In this document: in pieces, positions 1-12,301 of the stretch
Position numbering within the stretch: position 1 is the first letter of the stretch
Layout: each line of letters begins with the position of its first letter
Origin: Nymphaea colorata
Lineage: Eukaryota > Streptophyta > Magnoliopsida > Nymphaeales > Nymphaeaceae
NCBI RefSeq assembly: GCF_008831285.2
Contig: NW_022204712.1
Location: 1 to 40,933 of the forward strand
Length of the DNA: 40,933 bases
Reading direction: 5' to 3'
Made by a program: the position numbers and the translations under genes
The notes under the pieces: model-generated
Databases searched by the model: none
What the model was told of the DNA's origin: nothing
Seen by the model: the letters and a program-made list of their open reading frames with translations, nothing else

Positions 1-67
1 CCCAACCCCAACCCCAACCCCCAACCCCAACCCCAACCCCAACCCCAACCCCCAACCCCAACCCCAA
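1..67. repeat. Left macronuclear telomere (CCCCAA repeats)
   Basis: Eleven units of C4A2, two of them C5A2 variants, sit at the very start of the window. This is the C-rich strand of a ciliate telomere. With the G-rich repeats at the other end it shows that the window is a whole macronuclear chromosome. The C4A2 unit is typical of oligohymenophoreans and differs from the C4A4 of spirotrichs. The first gene starts only 148 nt inside. Confidence 0.97.
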
Positions 68-215
68 TGATTCAATCATTTAAATATCCTGGATTTATAA
101 ATCATTCAAAATCACATATCAATATTACAATAGTTGCTCCTTTCCGATCATCCATATCCATAATCATCCCACTTTGATAGAACTGATAACATACCTTTGC
201 TATTATTAATTACCA

Positions 216-1384
216 ATGCAAGCAACCGGCCCCAACATCATCAATCCCCTCTCATAACTAACCCTACGCAGGAATAGCACTGTCTCACTCATCGACAAGA
301 TCAAGGCCATCAACCAAAGACTCACCTACCAGGGCATCGTAACTATCCCACCATGCAGGAAAGAATAAACTCCACCGCTCTCTTCCAAGTCAAGGCAAAA
401 CACACCAACGAATTTACTGTATAGATCGGAGCAGGGTACTTCGCATATATGACGGCAGACCAAGCCATCAAATTGTACTAGAGGAGACTCAAACGTAAAT
501 GTGATTTGAAGTAGATTTAGATGCGGAGATTGCCAAACAGAAGAAGGAAGTTGAACAGGTCAAGGAAAAAAGTGAGAAGGTTGTTGGAAAGACCAAGACT
601 GCCAAATTGGAAGAAGGCAATAGAAAGAGCTATATGGAAGTGATAGGGTAGGAAAATGGAGAAGAAATATTCAATATTGTTGAAGTAGAGGGAGAAGAAG
701 ATGAACCTGTTTCCACAATTCAAACCTTTGAACCAATCCCATCCAAGGCCAAATAAACAGCCCAACCGTCATAGGCTGAAGCAGATAAAAAGTAAAAGAA
801 AGAAGATGGTGATGCAAAAGAGACAAAAAAGGCTGCAGTTGAAAGCGAGGAATCCTTTGACAAATCAGACATCGAAGAAGAAAATGAAGAGGATGAAGAT
901 GATGAGGCTTAAAAATCATAAAAATCAGCCAAATCTGATGATGAGCCTTAGGACCTTATCCAATACCACCGAAAAAGGTCTTAGGAATAAAGCCTACAGT
1001 CTCCTCCCTCCTCAGATGACCATCTCCTCCACTCCTGAGCTAGCAGCTCCTATTTCTCACACTCTCATCAACGAAAATACCCAAGATCCTGCAAAGCCTG
1101 AAGTCCAAAGCGAAAAGAAGAAAAAAAGAGTATCATTTGCTGATGAAAGAGACGGCGGAAGACTATCGGAGTTGTTGAGGAAGGAAGAAGAGGAGAAGGA
1201 CAAAAAGTAAGAAAAGGATAAAAAGAAGGAGAAACTTGAGAAAGAAGAGAAGCAGGCAAAACCAAAGAAATAATAAAAAACTGTGAAGTAATAAGTGAAA
1301 AACGTCGAAAAGGTTCTGACTGGCAAGGTTTCCAAATTCAAATTATAGCGTATGAAGTAGAGATTGTAGAAATAAGCAAAATGA
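216..1384 (+). CDS. URI/prefoldin-alpha-like chaperone subunit
   Basis: Predicted 368-residue protein, read with UAR=Glu. The N-terminal ~110 residues look like a prefoldin alpha-type subunit. A first helix (SLIDKIKAINQRL) is followed by a beta-hairpin with HTNEFTVEIGAGYF, then a second helix (ADQAIKLYERRLKHLDAEI). The HTNE motif resembles unconventional prefoldin RPB5 interactor (URI). The remainder is a long acidic and basic Glu/Lys-rich tail. It contains KRVSFADE, which fits the RVxF motif that docks protein phosphatase 1; human URI is known to bind PP1. Introns inferred from frame: 339-358 (20 nt), 495-514 (20 nt) and 978-999 (22 nt, less certain because its 5' end is GTC). With these removed the frame is continuous to TGA. 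An ordinary prefoldin with an extended tail is the alternative. Confidence 0.72.
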
Positions 1385-1401
1385 TAGGATCATTGTAATC
1401 T

Positions 1402-1865
1402 TCAAACATACTCAATTATCCATTTCTGATTATCTTTTCCGGTTAAAAACCACTGTATAATCCTCGTCCCAGCCACATTCTCCTCTCCACAGCAATCAAG
1501 AGCCAGAAAGCAAAAGGTTTGTATCAAAAATTCATTATTGTTGTTGGTGGGTTTAAGGTAGAAGTGCTCACTTTCTACATCGTAAAATTCAAGAGAGATT
1601 ATTCCAGTTCCTTCCTTTTTGGAGGAAGTATAGACTGATAAATATTTATCGTTGAATGCTGATTGAATGAGATAGTAATTCCCTTTGTTTATCAATCTAA
1701 AATACTAGCTTTCATCCTTACGGTCATCTTTCAGGACCACTACGCCGTTCGTTTCGCTATTGGTGGAAAAAGATAACACTTTCTTTGCGCTTTTGGAGAT
1801 GATACGACACGTGCGAATGGAGGATGCTTGGGGGTAAGGTTCTCTTTTTTGCTTACTAATTTCAT
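1402..1865 (-). CDS. Ricin-B-type beta-trefoil (QxW) lectin-like protein
   Basis: About 154 residues. At least two beta-trefoil subdomains are visible: CRIISKSAKKVLSFS...ESEYFRL, then YYLIQSAFNDKYLSVY...ESEHFYLK, then GTRIIQWFLTGKDNQKW. The last matches the G-x-x-I-x-x-W...Q-x-W pattern of carbohydrate-binding trefoil lectins. The fold is common in harmless sugar-binding modules, and no catalytic or toxin domain is present. The stop is TGA at 1402-1404. The only upstream ATG (1863-1865) is out of frame by one base. Adding one C to the C5 run at 1830-1834 would join them, so this is either a sequencing or assembly error or a broken 5' end. The gene overlaps no neighbour; it converges with the URI-like gene (17 nt between stops) and diverges from trehalase, 36 nt away. 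Ligand unknown. Confidence 0.6.
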
Positions 1866-1901
1866 GCCTATATTATAAACCTTAATATTATTAATTCCAC
1901 A

Positions 1902-3518
1902 ATGAGAGGACTTACCTTCTTATATGCCAGTGTAGCTATCCTCCTGCTTACAGTTTTAACCTCACAACAATGTACCCATCCCATCTTTTGTTCCTAGCCT
2001 ATCCTCAAAGCAATAGCTTCGTCGAATATCTTCCCCGATAGTAAATCCTTCGTTGATTTGGTGCTCAAAGTGCCGGTTGAAACAGCTCTCACTTATTTCC
2101 TCTCTAAAAATATAACGGAATTCGTCAATTTGAGCTTCCACGATGACCCTAATATCATCCTATAGTCCACTACCTTTGCCGACTACCAAGAAAATCCTGC
2201 ATTTGTCAATAATATAAAGGATAGCGATTTGAGGGATTTCGGAAGGGAGTTGCATAAACGATGGAATTTATTAGGCAAAAAAGTGGTATTGGGTAATGCA
2301 CAATCAGTTGGAAACTGTGTATCGAAGTGCACGAGTTATATCGAGTAAGTTGATAACAAAAACATTCTTGTCCCTGGAGGCAGATTCAGGGAAAGTTATT
2401 ACTGGGATACCTATTGGATCATTTTAGGCCTCATCACCAGCGATATGCTCGATACTGCCGAGTCCATACTGGAAACCTTTGCTCTGATTATCCAAAAATA
2501 CAGATTCGTTCCTAACGGGCTTAGACAATACTATCTCAATCGTTCCCAGCCCCCCTTTTTCTTCCTCATGATCAAAAAAGTCACTGAAGCCCTTATGAAG
2601 AAAGGTCAAGCAGCTAGAGCAGCCGAATTATAGAAAAAATACTATGAAGTGCTTTTAAATGAACATAAATATTGGGAAGAGACGCATGGTGTGACTGTTG
2701 AAATAAATGGAGCTTCGTACACGGTGAACCAATATCGAGCTAAGACCTAAAGCGCAAGACCATAGTCATATCGGTAGGATTTGGCAACCGTATAATCGAT
2801 TACCGATCTGGAAGAAAAGGCAAGAGTGCTTTCCTGCATCAGCAGCATGGCATAAAGCGGTTGGGATTTCTCCAGCAGGTGGCTTGACGATCCTTCTTCC
2901 CTCCAGACCACAATCATCGATAAGATTATACCCACCGATCTCAATGTCCTCCTAGGCCTGCAGGAGTCATACCTAGCCACCTTGAGCAGCAAATTGGGAA
3001 GAGGAGATTTAGTACCGTACTTCATCAAGAGATTAGATGACAGAAGGAAATATTTCACGCAAATTAAGAAAGAAGGACGGTATCCTGATTTCCACATTGG
3101 TGAGGAAGAATGGGTTCCGAAGTCAGTCTATCCCACAGACTACCTGGCATCCATGCTCTTTTCCGAAAGCCAATCGATGAAAAATATTTTTAAAGATTTG
3201 GTTAATCCTGCCTCATCGGAAATAAACACAGAGCAACAGTGGGATTCCCCTAATGTCTGGGCTCCCAATAACTGGATTCTGCATGAAGTCGCTCCATTCG
3301 ATGAGGCCGTTACGTTTGCTAAGCAGTGGATCAAGACCACTTTCTGCAGCTGGAAAAAGACAGGAAATCTCTACGAAAAGTATCGTAACGACGCCTTTGG
3401 AGAACGCGGACAGGGAGGAGAATATGTGGTGCAAACAGGGTTCGGCTGGACCAACGGACTAGCTCTCCACTACCTCTCTCTCTACGGGGATACCTATACT
3501 GTGGGGAACTGTGAATGA
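1902..3518 (+). CDS. Secreted trehalase (glycoside hydrolase family 37)
   Basis: 538-residue intronless enzyme that hydrolyses alpha,alpha-trehalose to two glucose. Residues 1-24 form a signal peptide (hydrophobic core YASVAILLLTVLT), so the protein is secreted or vacuolar. Both trehalase signatures are present: PGGRFRESYYWDTYW near residue 155 and QQWDSPNVWAPNNW near residue 446. RPESYRED near residue 287, ESGWDFSSRW (Asp is the family's catalytic acid) near 318 and the C-terminal GGEYVVQTGFGWTNG are also present. Nine codons are TAA or TAG. In RP-x-SY, YR-x-D and A-x-SGWD they fall where the family has Glu, which makes this gene a calibrator for the genetic code. Length is normal for family 37. 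A TATAAACC box lies 28 nt before the ATG. It converges with ABC copy 1, with only 42 nt between the stop codons. Confidence 0.95.
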
Positions 3519-3560
3519 TGTGAATATCATAAATACACACTGATTTTAGTCTTATTACTA

Positions 3561-6500
3561 TCAGTAAAGAAACTTCGACGATCTTCTTGAAGAATTCGAG
3601 TCTCTTTTACTGGTATGTGATTCTTCGTAGAGTTTGCGGAAATGCGAATCGGGGTTCTTGAGGAGTTCATGCGGGGCGTCCAGCTCCACAATCTTGCCCT
3701 TGTCCAGTACGATGATCCTGTCCGAGGAAAGGATGGTGTCGATCCTGTGCGCGATGGTGATGATGGTGGAGGCTGACAGCTGCTCGCTGATGACCCTCTG
3801 CACCAGCCTGTCGGTCCTGGAGTCGATGCTGGCGGTGGCTTCGTCGATGAGCACGATCCGCTTGGGGTTGAGCAGGGTGCGGGAGATGTTGATGAGCTGC
3901 TTCTCGCCCGCGCTGAAGTTGTCGCCGCCCTCCTCGATCACCGTCGCGAGGCCGTTCCGCGCCCTCACCGCCTCCCACAGGCCGCACAGCTCCAGCGCGC
4001 GGATTATACTCTGCTCCTCGAACTGGCCCAGCGGGTCGATGTTCTTTGTATAAAGCAGAGTACCTCTCTGACGGTGCCGGTGAAGAGGAAGGAGTCCTGG
4101 AGGATGACGTTGAAGCCGGCCCTCAGCGACTGCAGGTCCAGCGCGGAGATGTCTGTGCCATCAATCAGGATCCTCCCCGAGTGCGCCTCGAGTATCCGCA
4201 GCAGACTCAGGAGGGTGGTCGACTTGCCGCTGCCCGTCCTCCCCACCACGCCGATCTTTTCCCCCCTCGCCACCCTCACATCGATCCCACTCAAGACTGT
4301 CTCCAGCTCGTCGCTGTACTTCACCGAAAAGCCTTCAAACTGAATCCGCCCCTCCTCCACCCACTGTGTTTCCCTCACTTCCCTGAAGCTGAACCCTCCC
4401 TCTCCCTATTAATCCCTTACCAGTTCATACCCCCTTTCGTGGGGGACGTTCATGAGCCCCTCGGTGGACTTGAGGTACTTGAGACTGTTGATGAACTCGG
4501 CGATGACCACCTGGAGGTTCTCGAGGATGCGTTCGAAGGAGAAGATGTTGTAGATGAGGAAGAACTCGAGGGCGCTGCCGCGGTCGAGGACCAGCAGCTT
4601 CACGAAGAGGCCGGTGGTGACCAGGTTGGTGATGAGGGAGATCACGAAGGCCGAGAAGACGTTCACCCCCGCCATCGCCCGCTCGGTGAGCAGGAAGCGG
4701 TCGATGATGCCCGCCTGCCGCTCCTTCACGTAGGGCTAGCGCTGGTAGGCCCGGATGGTGGAGCTGCCCAGCTGCGTCTCCACGAAGTGGCTGTAGATGC
4801 CGATCTGCGAGCACTGCTCCAGCCGGTGGATCTGCTTTATCGCAGGCACGAAGTAGTTGTAACAGTAAACGATCACCAAAATCACGCCTATTACTAGGAA
4901 TATCATGCTTAGCTAGTCCCTTCGTATATAAATCATCACAAAGTTAGCGAAAAAGGATGCACCCAAACTTACATAGAAAACAGTATTCCTAAAATTGGCA
5001 ATAACGTCATTGTCTATCTTTTTCAGGTCGGTGGAAAGTTGGTTGATTGTGTTTGAGATAGAAGTGGTTTCAAAGTACCTCATGGGTGCAGCTAGCATAT
5101 TACCGACCATTTTCCTATGAAAACTATTGTAGAAGTCAGAATTGTATTCCATGTAATAGTACGCAGCGATGCTGATGAGATTGGCAGCAGTCACAAGTAA
5201 GTGAACAAAGTAAAAGTAGGCTCTTGTGTTATCTTAAGACCGCATCCAATGATTAAGCCAAAAGAAGAAAATAGTATTTGTTGCTGTCATTAAGGCAATA
5301 AAGCCTAATACAGGAAATACATATGATCCTTTTCCCCTTCTGCGAATATACAAGGAAAACAATTAACCGTCCGAAGCATCGTCAAACTCTCTTTACATTT
5401 ACGGAAGCCTTACTTATGATACCGTTGTTTCCTTTCCTGGCTATGAATCTCCTGACTCCTCAGAGTTTGAATCTTTTTACAACACATGATAAGATTTTCT
5501 TTTCTTGATCAATGCAGGCAAGTTTGACTTATCGATAACTTACTCCACCTTGCCCTCTTCGACCAGGAATATGCGATCGGCCAGAGAGAGGAAAGCCACT
5601 GAGTGCGTGGAGAGGATGATGGTTTTCCCCTTGAGGTGCTTCGCCAAAGTCTACTGGAAGATGAAGGAACTGACGTGGGCATCGAGTGCACTCAACACAT
5701 CATCAAGTATATATATATCGGCTTCGCTGTAGAGCGTCCTCGCGAGGGAGATCCTGGCCCGCTGTCCGCCCGACAGCGTCGACCCCCTCTCTCCGATGAC
5801 TGTGCTGTCCCCGTTGCCGAAGAGCAGTAAATCCGCCTCCAGATGGGAGAAGTGAAGGGTTTCCCTATACTTTTTCTCGTCGTAGGGCCGGCCGAAGAGG
5901 ATGTTGTTCCTGACTGTGTCGTTGATGACCCAGGGCACCTGGTTGGCGTAGGCTATCGATCCGTTGAGGGTTATGTTCGAGGATTCGCTGTTCATTTCCC
6001 CGAGGAGGGCGTTGATGACCGAGGACTTTCCCGAACCGAACTTCCCGATGAAAATAGCGAACTCTCCCTTCCTGACGCTGAGGCTTATGTCCCTGAGGCT
6101 GAAGGTGATCTTGCCGATGATGGCGTTGTTCTCCTCCTCCCTGTCCCAGTAGAAGTTCCCACTCTTAACCGATACGGCAATCTCCGAAGAACAGCCATTG
6201 TCCCCCCGCGCAATGTACGATCGGTCCTTCTCCTGGTTGCAGAGGTACTCCTCGATCTTGGCTATGGAAAGGTCGATGTCTCCGATGCTGTTGGCCTTGT
6301 TCATTATCTTATGCAGACCCATGTAGCGATGGAAAAGCATCACTGTGAAGACAATTGTGGTTTATATTGAATGTCCACTTAAGGCGTACAAAAAGATAAA
6401 AACAGTAATGCCGACTCTTGTAGCACCATACTGCATAGTTGAGGAAAATATGCCCATATTTAAAAATTTCTGCAGGGACAAAACTTCCAAATTCCGAAGT

Positions 6501-7427
6501 GCATTCAGTTTTTCAAAAAATTTTTGTTATAGAGCGTTGACTTTGATAAATTTGATATTGTTGATGACCCCCGCAGTTTCTTTGATTCGGTTGGTTGCCA
6601 ATTTGCTTACCATTTGCTGATGCTCCTTGAAAGATGTCATCATTATATACCTGGTCATCTGAAGTAGCAAGATAACGATGCAACTGACCAAGCCTTGCCA
6701 GCCACCCACGAAGAGTAGACTCACCATCGCGAATATGAAGGAGTAGAATTAAAGTAAGGCTGAGATTAAGATATTTGGATATTATAATACTCTGGAGCAG
6801 TCACACTGAGCCAGGGCTGAAACCTCACTGATGCTCAACTATTTTTTATTTGAATTCACTCCATTTAGGGATTTTTCAGTAAGGGCATGACAGAGACAGG
6901 CGAACATACCGCTTCCAATATTCTTCAGTATGTATTCTGAATGCATCGTAAGGAAGATTTTGATCATTTTTAGCCCAAATAGAACCACTATAATTGCGGT
7001 TACAAACTCGTGTGAGTGGAAGTGTTGAGATATGAGGTAGATGATGATGGGGGTGAGAGCATTGGCTTGGTGCGCAATGAAACCCATGACGATGGCTACC
7101 GTCAATTATTCTAATTCTCAGGAGGACTACTTTTAAAGGTGGACCACATGGTAGCCTTAAGTCTTTGGCCAGGCTGGTCTTATCTTTCACTCGTTTCCTG
7201 CCAATTTTTGCTCCACCGCGCGTAAACCTCCCTGAAAGGCTCACTCTCGTCGACCCTGGCTATATCTTTTTGTGTAATTGTGCGCTGTTGGCAAGCCTTG
7301 ATGGCGAAATTCGTACTTTGGAAAGATCGTGACACCAAAGGAGGAAAAACCTGGAAAGCCTGCTTGGCAATTATGGTGTTTCGCTTTACTTATTTGCATC
7401 GGTTTGGTCATCTTGACAATCTTGCAT
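3561..7427 (-). CDS. ABCC-type ABC transporter, copy 1 (intact)
   Basis: Full-length exporter of about 1268 residues with layout TMD1-NBD1-TMD2-NBD2, like short multidrug-resistance proteins (ABCC). NBD1: Walker A GKFGSGKSS near residue 450, signature LSGGQR near 540, Walker B IYILDDVLSALD near 560; Asp replaces the catalytic Glu, as is common in ABCC NBD1. NBD2: Walker A GRTGSGKSTT near 1054, degenerate signature FSAGEKQ near 1154, Walker B RIVLIDEATASID near 1174, then the H-loop IAHR. Three 20-nt introns are inferred: 7297-7316, 7111-7130 and 4044-4063. The last restores the ABCC motif GTVRENIDPLG. The start is the first ATG after an in-frame TGA. Substrate cannot be told. It is the only undamaged member of three tandem copies and sits tail to tail with trehalase. 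Confidence 0.93.
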
Positions 7428-7651
7428 TTTTCAGAATATATTTAATATGCTTGAGAGATTCAAGCATTTAGGAAAAAAATAAATAAGTTTAGACAAGAAC
7501 AGAACGCAAAAGATACCCATTCTTAATTGAGGAGATTTGTACCAATTTACGTATTTACTCTCTAATGAGTTTTTGCTTAAATTACAAGTAAATAATATAC
7601 TGATAGCAATCAGAAAGTACGAGCATCAATCATTTAACACCCTTATAGTTC

Positions 7652-7697
7652 TTTTGCGCCGTACGAAAGATTAGTCGGACCTTCGATAGGCGCAAAA
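7652..7697. repeat. Inverted repeat (hairpin-forming), copy 1
   Basis: TTTTGCGCC at 7652-7660 and GGCGCAAAA at 7689-7697 are exact inverted repeats around a 28-nt centre that has further partial complementarity (TACGAAAG against CCTTCGATA). The element lies about 225 nt upstream of ABC copy 1. It is repeated at 12302-12347 without a change, inside a ~115-nt non-coding stretch that is almost identical between the two places. The rest of 7428-7750 is AT-rich and has no gene I can support. Function unknown. Confidence 0.55.
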
Positions 7698-7754
7698 ATG
7701 TAGAAAAAATGTTTAAAAAGGCTATGGCTTAAATACGCAAACTCATATTCAAGC

Positions 7755-8000
7755 CAATAAAATGTGATTCTGTATGAGGATCCACCTGAAGATGAGGCTA
7801 CTGCCTGCAGATCAAGATCACTCTGCAATTACAAAAAGACAGGAAACCTCTAGGAAGAATTCTATAACGACGGTTTTGAGAACTTTGACAAAGTGGAAAA
7901 GACGTTGTGTAGACGGTGGCTAGGCTGATCCGAAGAAAATTCCATCACCTATCCTCCCAGGGAACTAAGCAGTGAGGAGCTGTATGGGATTTAAATATCC
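7755..8000 (+). pseudogene. Decayed trehalase C-terminal fragment 1
   Basis: The stretch aligns with the trehalase gene at about 3265-3440. The best segment reads CNYKKTGNLEEEFYNDGFENF against the trehalase CSWKKTGNLYEKYRNDAFGER. Frameshifts and a TGA break it, and no start or N-terminal half is present. It lies just beyond the 3' end of ABC copy 2, as the true trehalase lies beside copy 1. The duplicated unit therefore carried the trehalase tail with it, and the tail has since decayed. Confidence 0.75.
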
Positions 8001-8027
8001 TACATACACTAACTCTGATAGGAACTA

Positions 8028-11000
8028 TCAACTGAGCATAATTTAGGGCTTTTTTGGGGTTTTCGCAGATTCCCTTTTGCTCGTATGTGATTCTTCGTAG
8101 AGTTTGCGGAAATGGGAATCGGGGTTCTTGAGGAGTTCATGGGGGCGTCCAGTTCTACAATCTTGCCCTTGTCCAATACGATGATCCTGTCCGAGGAGAG
8201 GATGGTGTCGATCCTGTGGGCGATGGTGATGATGGTGGAGGCTGACAACTGCTCGCTGATGACCCTCTGCACCAGCCTGTCGGCCCTGGAGTCGATGCTG
8301 GCGGTGGCCTCGTCGATGAGGACGATCCGCTTGGGGTTGAGCAGAGTGCGCGAGATGTTGATGAGCTGCTTCTCGCCCGCGCTGAAGTTGTCGCCGCCCT
8401 CCTCGATCACCGTCGCGAGGCCGTTCCGCGCCCTCACCGCTTCCCACAGACCGCACAGCTCCAGCGCGCGGATTATACTCTGGTCCTCGTACTGGCCCAG
8501 CGGGTCGATGTTCTATGTATAAAGCAGAGTACCTATCTGACGGTGCCGGTGAAGAGGAAGGAGTCCTGGAGGATGACGTTGAAGCCCGCCCTCAGCGACT
8601 GCAGGTCCAGTGCGGAGATGTCTGTGCCATCAACTAGGATCCTCCCCGAGTGGGCCTCGAGTATCCGCAGCAGACTCAGGAGGGTGGTCGACTTGCCGCT
8701 GCCCGTCCTCCCCACCACGCCGATCTTTTCCCCCTTCGCCACCCTCACATCGATCCCACTCAAGACTGTCTCCAGCTCGTCGCTGTACTTCACCGAGAAA
8801 CCTTCGAACTGAATCCGCCCCTCCTCCACCCACTGTGTTTCCCTCACTTCCCTGAAGCTGAACCCTTCCCCTCCCTATTAATCCCTTAGCAGCGCGTACC
8901 CCCTTTCGTGGGGGACGTTCATGAGCCTCTCGGTGGACTTGAGGTACTTGAGACTGTTGATGAACTCGGCGATGACCACCTGGAGGTTCTCGAGGATGCG
9001 TTCGAAGGAGAAGATGTTGTAGATGAGGAAGAACTCGAGGGCGCTGCCGCGGTCGAGGACGAGCAGCTTCACGAAGAGGCCGGTGGCCACCAGGTTGGTG
9101 ATGAGGGAGATCACGAAGGCCGAGAACACGTTCACCCCCGCCATCGCCCGCTCGGTCAGCAGGAAGCGGTCGATGATGCCCGCCTGCCGCTCCTTCACGT
9201 AGGGCTAGCGCTGGTAGGCCCGGATGGTGGAGCTGCCCAGCTGCGTCTCCACGAAGTGGCTGTAGATGCCGATCTGCGAGCACTGCTCCAGTCGGTGGAT
9301 CTGCTTTATCGCAGGCAGGAAGTAGTTGTAACAGTAAACGATCACCAAAATCACGCCTATTACTAGTAATATCATGCTTAACTAGTCCCTTCGTATATAA
9401 ATCATCACAAAGTTAGCGAAAAAGGATGTACCGAAACATACATAAAAAACAGTATTCCTAAAATTGTCAATAACGTCATTGTCTATCTTTTCAGGTCGGT
9501 GGAAAGTTGGTTCATTGTGTTTGAGATAGAAGTGGTTTCAAAGTACCTCATGGGTGCAGCTAGCATATTACCGACCATTTTCCTATGGAAGCTATTGTAG
9601 AAGTCAGAATTGTATTCCATGTAATAGTATGCAGCGATGCTGATGAGATTGGCAGCAGTCACAAGTAAGTGAACAAAGTAAAAGTAGGCTCTTGTGTTAT
9701 CTTAAGACCGCATCCAATGATTAAGCCAAAGGAAGAAAATAGTATTTATTGCTGTCATTAAGGCAATAAAGCCTAATACAGGAAACACATATGATCCTTT
9801 TCCCCTTCTGCGAATATACAAGGAAAACAATTAACCGTCCGAAGCATCGTCAAACTCTCTTTACATTTACGGAAGCCTTACTTATGATACCGTTGTTTCC
9901 TTTCCTGGCTATGAATCTCCTGACTCCTCAGAGTTTGAATCTTTTTACAACACATGATAAGATTTTCTTTTCTTGATCAATGCAGGCAAGTTTGACTTAT
10001 CGATAACTTACTCCACCTTGCCCTCTTCGACCAGGAATATGCGATCGGCCAGAGAGAGGAAAGCCACTGAGTGCGTGGAGAGGATGATTGTTTTCCCCTT
10101 GAGGTGCTTCGCCAGAGTCTACTGGAAGATGAAGGAACTGACGTGGGCATCCAGTGCACTCAGGACGTCGTCAAGTATATATATATCGGCTTCGCTGTAA
10201 AGTGTTCTCGCGAGGGAGATCCTGGCCCGCTGCCCGCCCGACAGCGTCGACCCCCTCTCTCCGATGACTGTGCTGTCCCCATTCGCGAAGAGCAGTAGGT
10301 CCGCCTCCAGATGTGAGAAGTGAAGGGTTTCCCGATATTTGTTCTCGTCGTAGGGCCGGCCGAAGAGGATGTTGTTCCTGACCGTGTCGTTGATGACCCA
10401 GGGCACCTGGTTGGCGTAGGCTATCGATCCGTTGAGGGTTATGTTCGAGGACTCGCTGTTCATTTCCCCGAGGAGGGCGTTGATGACCGAGGACTTTCCC
10501 GAACCGAATTTTCCGATGAAAATGGCGAACTCTCCCTTCCTGACGCTGAGGCTTATGTCCCTGAGACTGAAGGTGATCTTGCCGATGATGGCGTTGTTCT
10601 CCTCCTCCCTGTCCCAGTAGAAGTTCCCATTCTTAACCGATACGGCAATCTCCGAAGAACAGCCATTGTCCCCCGCGAAATGTACGACCGGTCCTTCTCC
10701 TCGTTGCAGAGGTACTCCTAAATCTTGGCTATGGAAAGGTCTATGTCTCCGATGCTGTTGGCCTTGTTCATTATCTTGTTCAGACCCATGTAGCGATGGA
10801 AGAGCATCACTATGAGGTGATATAGAAATTGAGACTCTTTGAATCATTGATTTTATAATTAATTATGAATATCCTTATGTTTGTATCTTTTATTGTATAG
10901 AATTTTCATATATTTTATATGTCAAAAGCCTTAATCGATCAAAATAATTTCTGATCGCGAATAGCGAAAAGCAATATTGTGTAACACTATGACTGTGAGA

Positions 11001-12076
11001 CAATTGTGGTTTATATTGAATGTCCACTTAAGGCATACAAAAAGATAAAAACAGTAATGCCGACTCTTGTAGCACCATACTGCATAGTTGAGGAAAATAT
11101 GCCCATATTTAAAAATTTCTGCAGGGACAAAACTTCCAAATTCCGAAGTGCATTCAGTTTTTCAAAAAATTTTTGTTATAGAGCGTTGACTTTGATAAAT
11201 TTGATATTGTTGATGACCCCCGCAGTTTCTTTGATTCTGTTGGTTGCTAGTTTGCTTACCATTTGCTGGTGCTCCTTGAAAGATGTCATCATTATATACC
11301 TGGTCATCTGAAGTAGCAGGATAACGATGCAACTGACCAAGCCTTGCCATCCACCCACGAAGAGTAGGCTCACCATCGCGAATATGAAGGAGTAGAATTA
11401 AAGTAAGGCTGAGATTAAGATATTTGGGTATTATAATACTCGGGAGCAGTCACACTGGGCCAGGGCTGAAACCTCACTGATGCTCAACTATTTTTTATTC
11501 GAATTCACTCCATTTAGGGATTTTTCAGTAAGCGCGTGGCAGAGACAGGCGAACATACCGCTTCCAATATTCTTCAGTATGTATTCTGAATGCATTGTAA
11601 GGAAGATTTTGATCATTTTTAGCCCAAATAGAACCACTATAATTGCGGTTACAAACTCGTGTGAGTGGAAGTGCTGAGATATGAGGTAGATGATGATGGG
11701 CGTGAGAGCGTTGGCTTGGTGCGCAATGAAACCCATGACGATGGCTACCGCCAATTATTCTAATTCTCAGGAGGACTACTTTTAAATGTCGACCACATGA
11801 TAGCCTTAAGTCTTTGGCCAGGCTGGTCTTATCTTTCACTCGTTTCCTGCCAATTACTGCTCCACCGCGCGTAAACCTCCCTGAAAGGCTCACTCTCGTC
11901 GACCCTGGTGATATCTTTTTGTGTAATTCTGCGCTGTTGACAAGCCTTGATGGCGAAATTCGTACTTTGGAAAGATCGTGACACCAAAGGAGGAAAAATC
12001 TGGAAAGCCTGCTTGGCAATAATGGTGTTTCGCTTTACTTATTTGCATCGGTTTGGACATCTTGACAATCTTGCAT
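8028..12076 (-). pseudogene. ABCC-type ABC transporter, copy 2 (disrupted)
   Basis: Nearly identical to copy 1 over its whole length, with the three introns conserved (11946-11965, 11760-11779, 8513-8532). It cannot be read through. A C run at 10670-10674 has five C where copies 1 and 3 have six. A T run at 9488-9491 has four against five. A G run at 8141-8145 has five against six in copy 3. An AT-rich insertion of about 180 nt at 10808-10992 brings in a TGA. The insertion splits the transmembrane segment before NBD1. All nucleotide-binding motifs are otherwise kept, so the damage is recent, or part of it (the one-base homopolymer losses) is sequence error. The insertion cannot be explained that way. 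Confidence 0.85.
10808..10992. mobile_element. AT-rich insertion in ABC copy 2, bounded by CACTATGA direct repeats
   Basis: Copies 1 and 3 read straight through this point (CATCACTGTGAAGAC). Copy 2 has about 180 extra bases here, strongly AT-rich, inside an exon. CACTATGA occurs at both edges (10808-10815 and 10985-10992). That fits an 8-bp target-site duplication or, because TA lies within each repeat, a germline internal eliminated sequence that was kept. Removing 177 nt from one repeat to the other leaves about five extra bases, so precise excision does not fully restore the ancestral sequence. No open frame or clear terminal inverted repeat was seen. Confidence 0.6.
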
Positions 12077-12301
12077 TTCTGAGAATAAATTAAATATGCT
12101 TGACTCTCTCAAGCATTTAGGAAAAAAATAAATAAGCATAGACCAGAACAGAAAGCAAAGGATACCCATTCTTAATTGAGGAGATTTGTACCAATTTACG
12201 TAGTTTACTCTCTAATGAGTTTTCGCTTAAATCGCAATTAAATAATATACTGAGAGCAATCAAAAATTACGAACATCAATCATTTAACACCCTTATAGTT
12301 C

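Noticed and set aside
8630-9283. Long minus-strand and plus-strand open frames inside the ABC NBD2 blocks (Arg/Gly/Pro-rich)
   Set aside because: They are shadows of the GC-rich NBD coding sequence in other frames and are repeated in all three copies for that reason.
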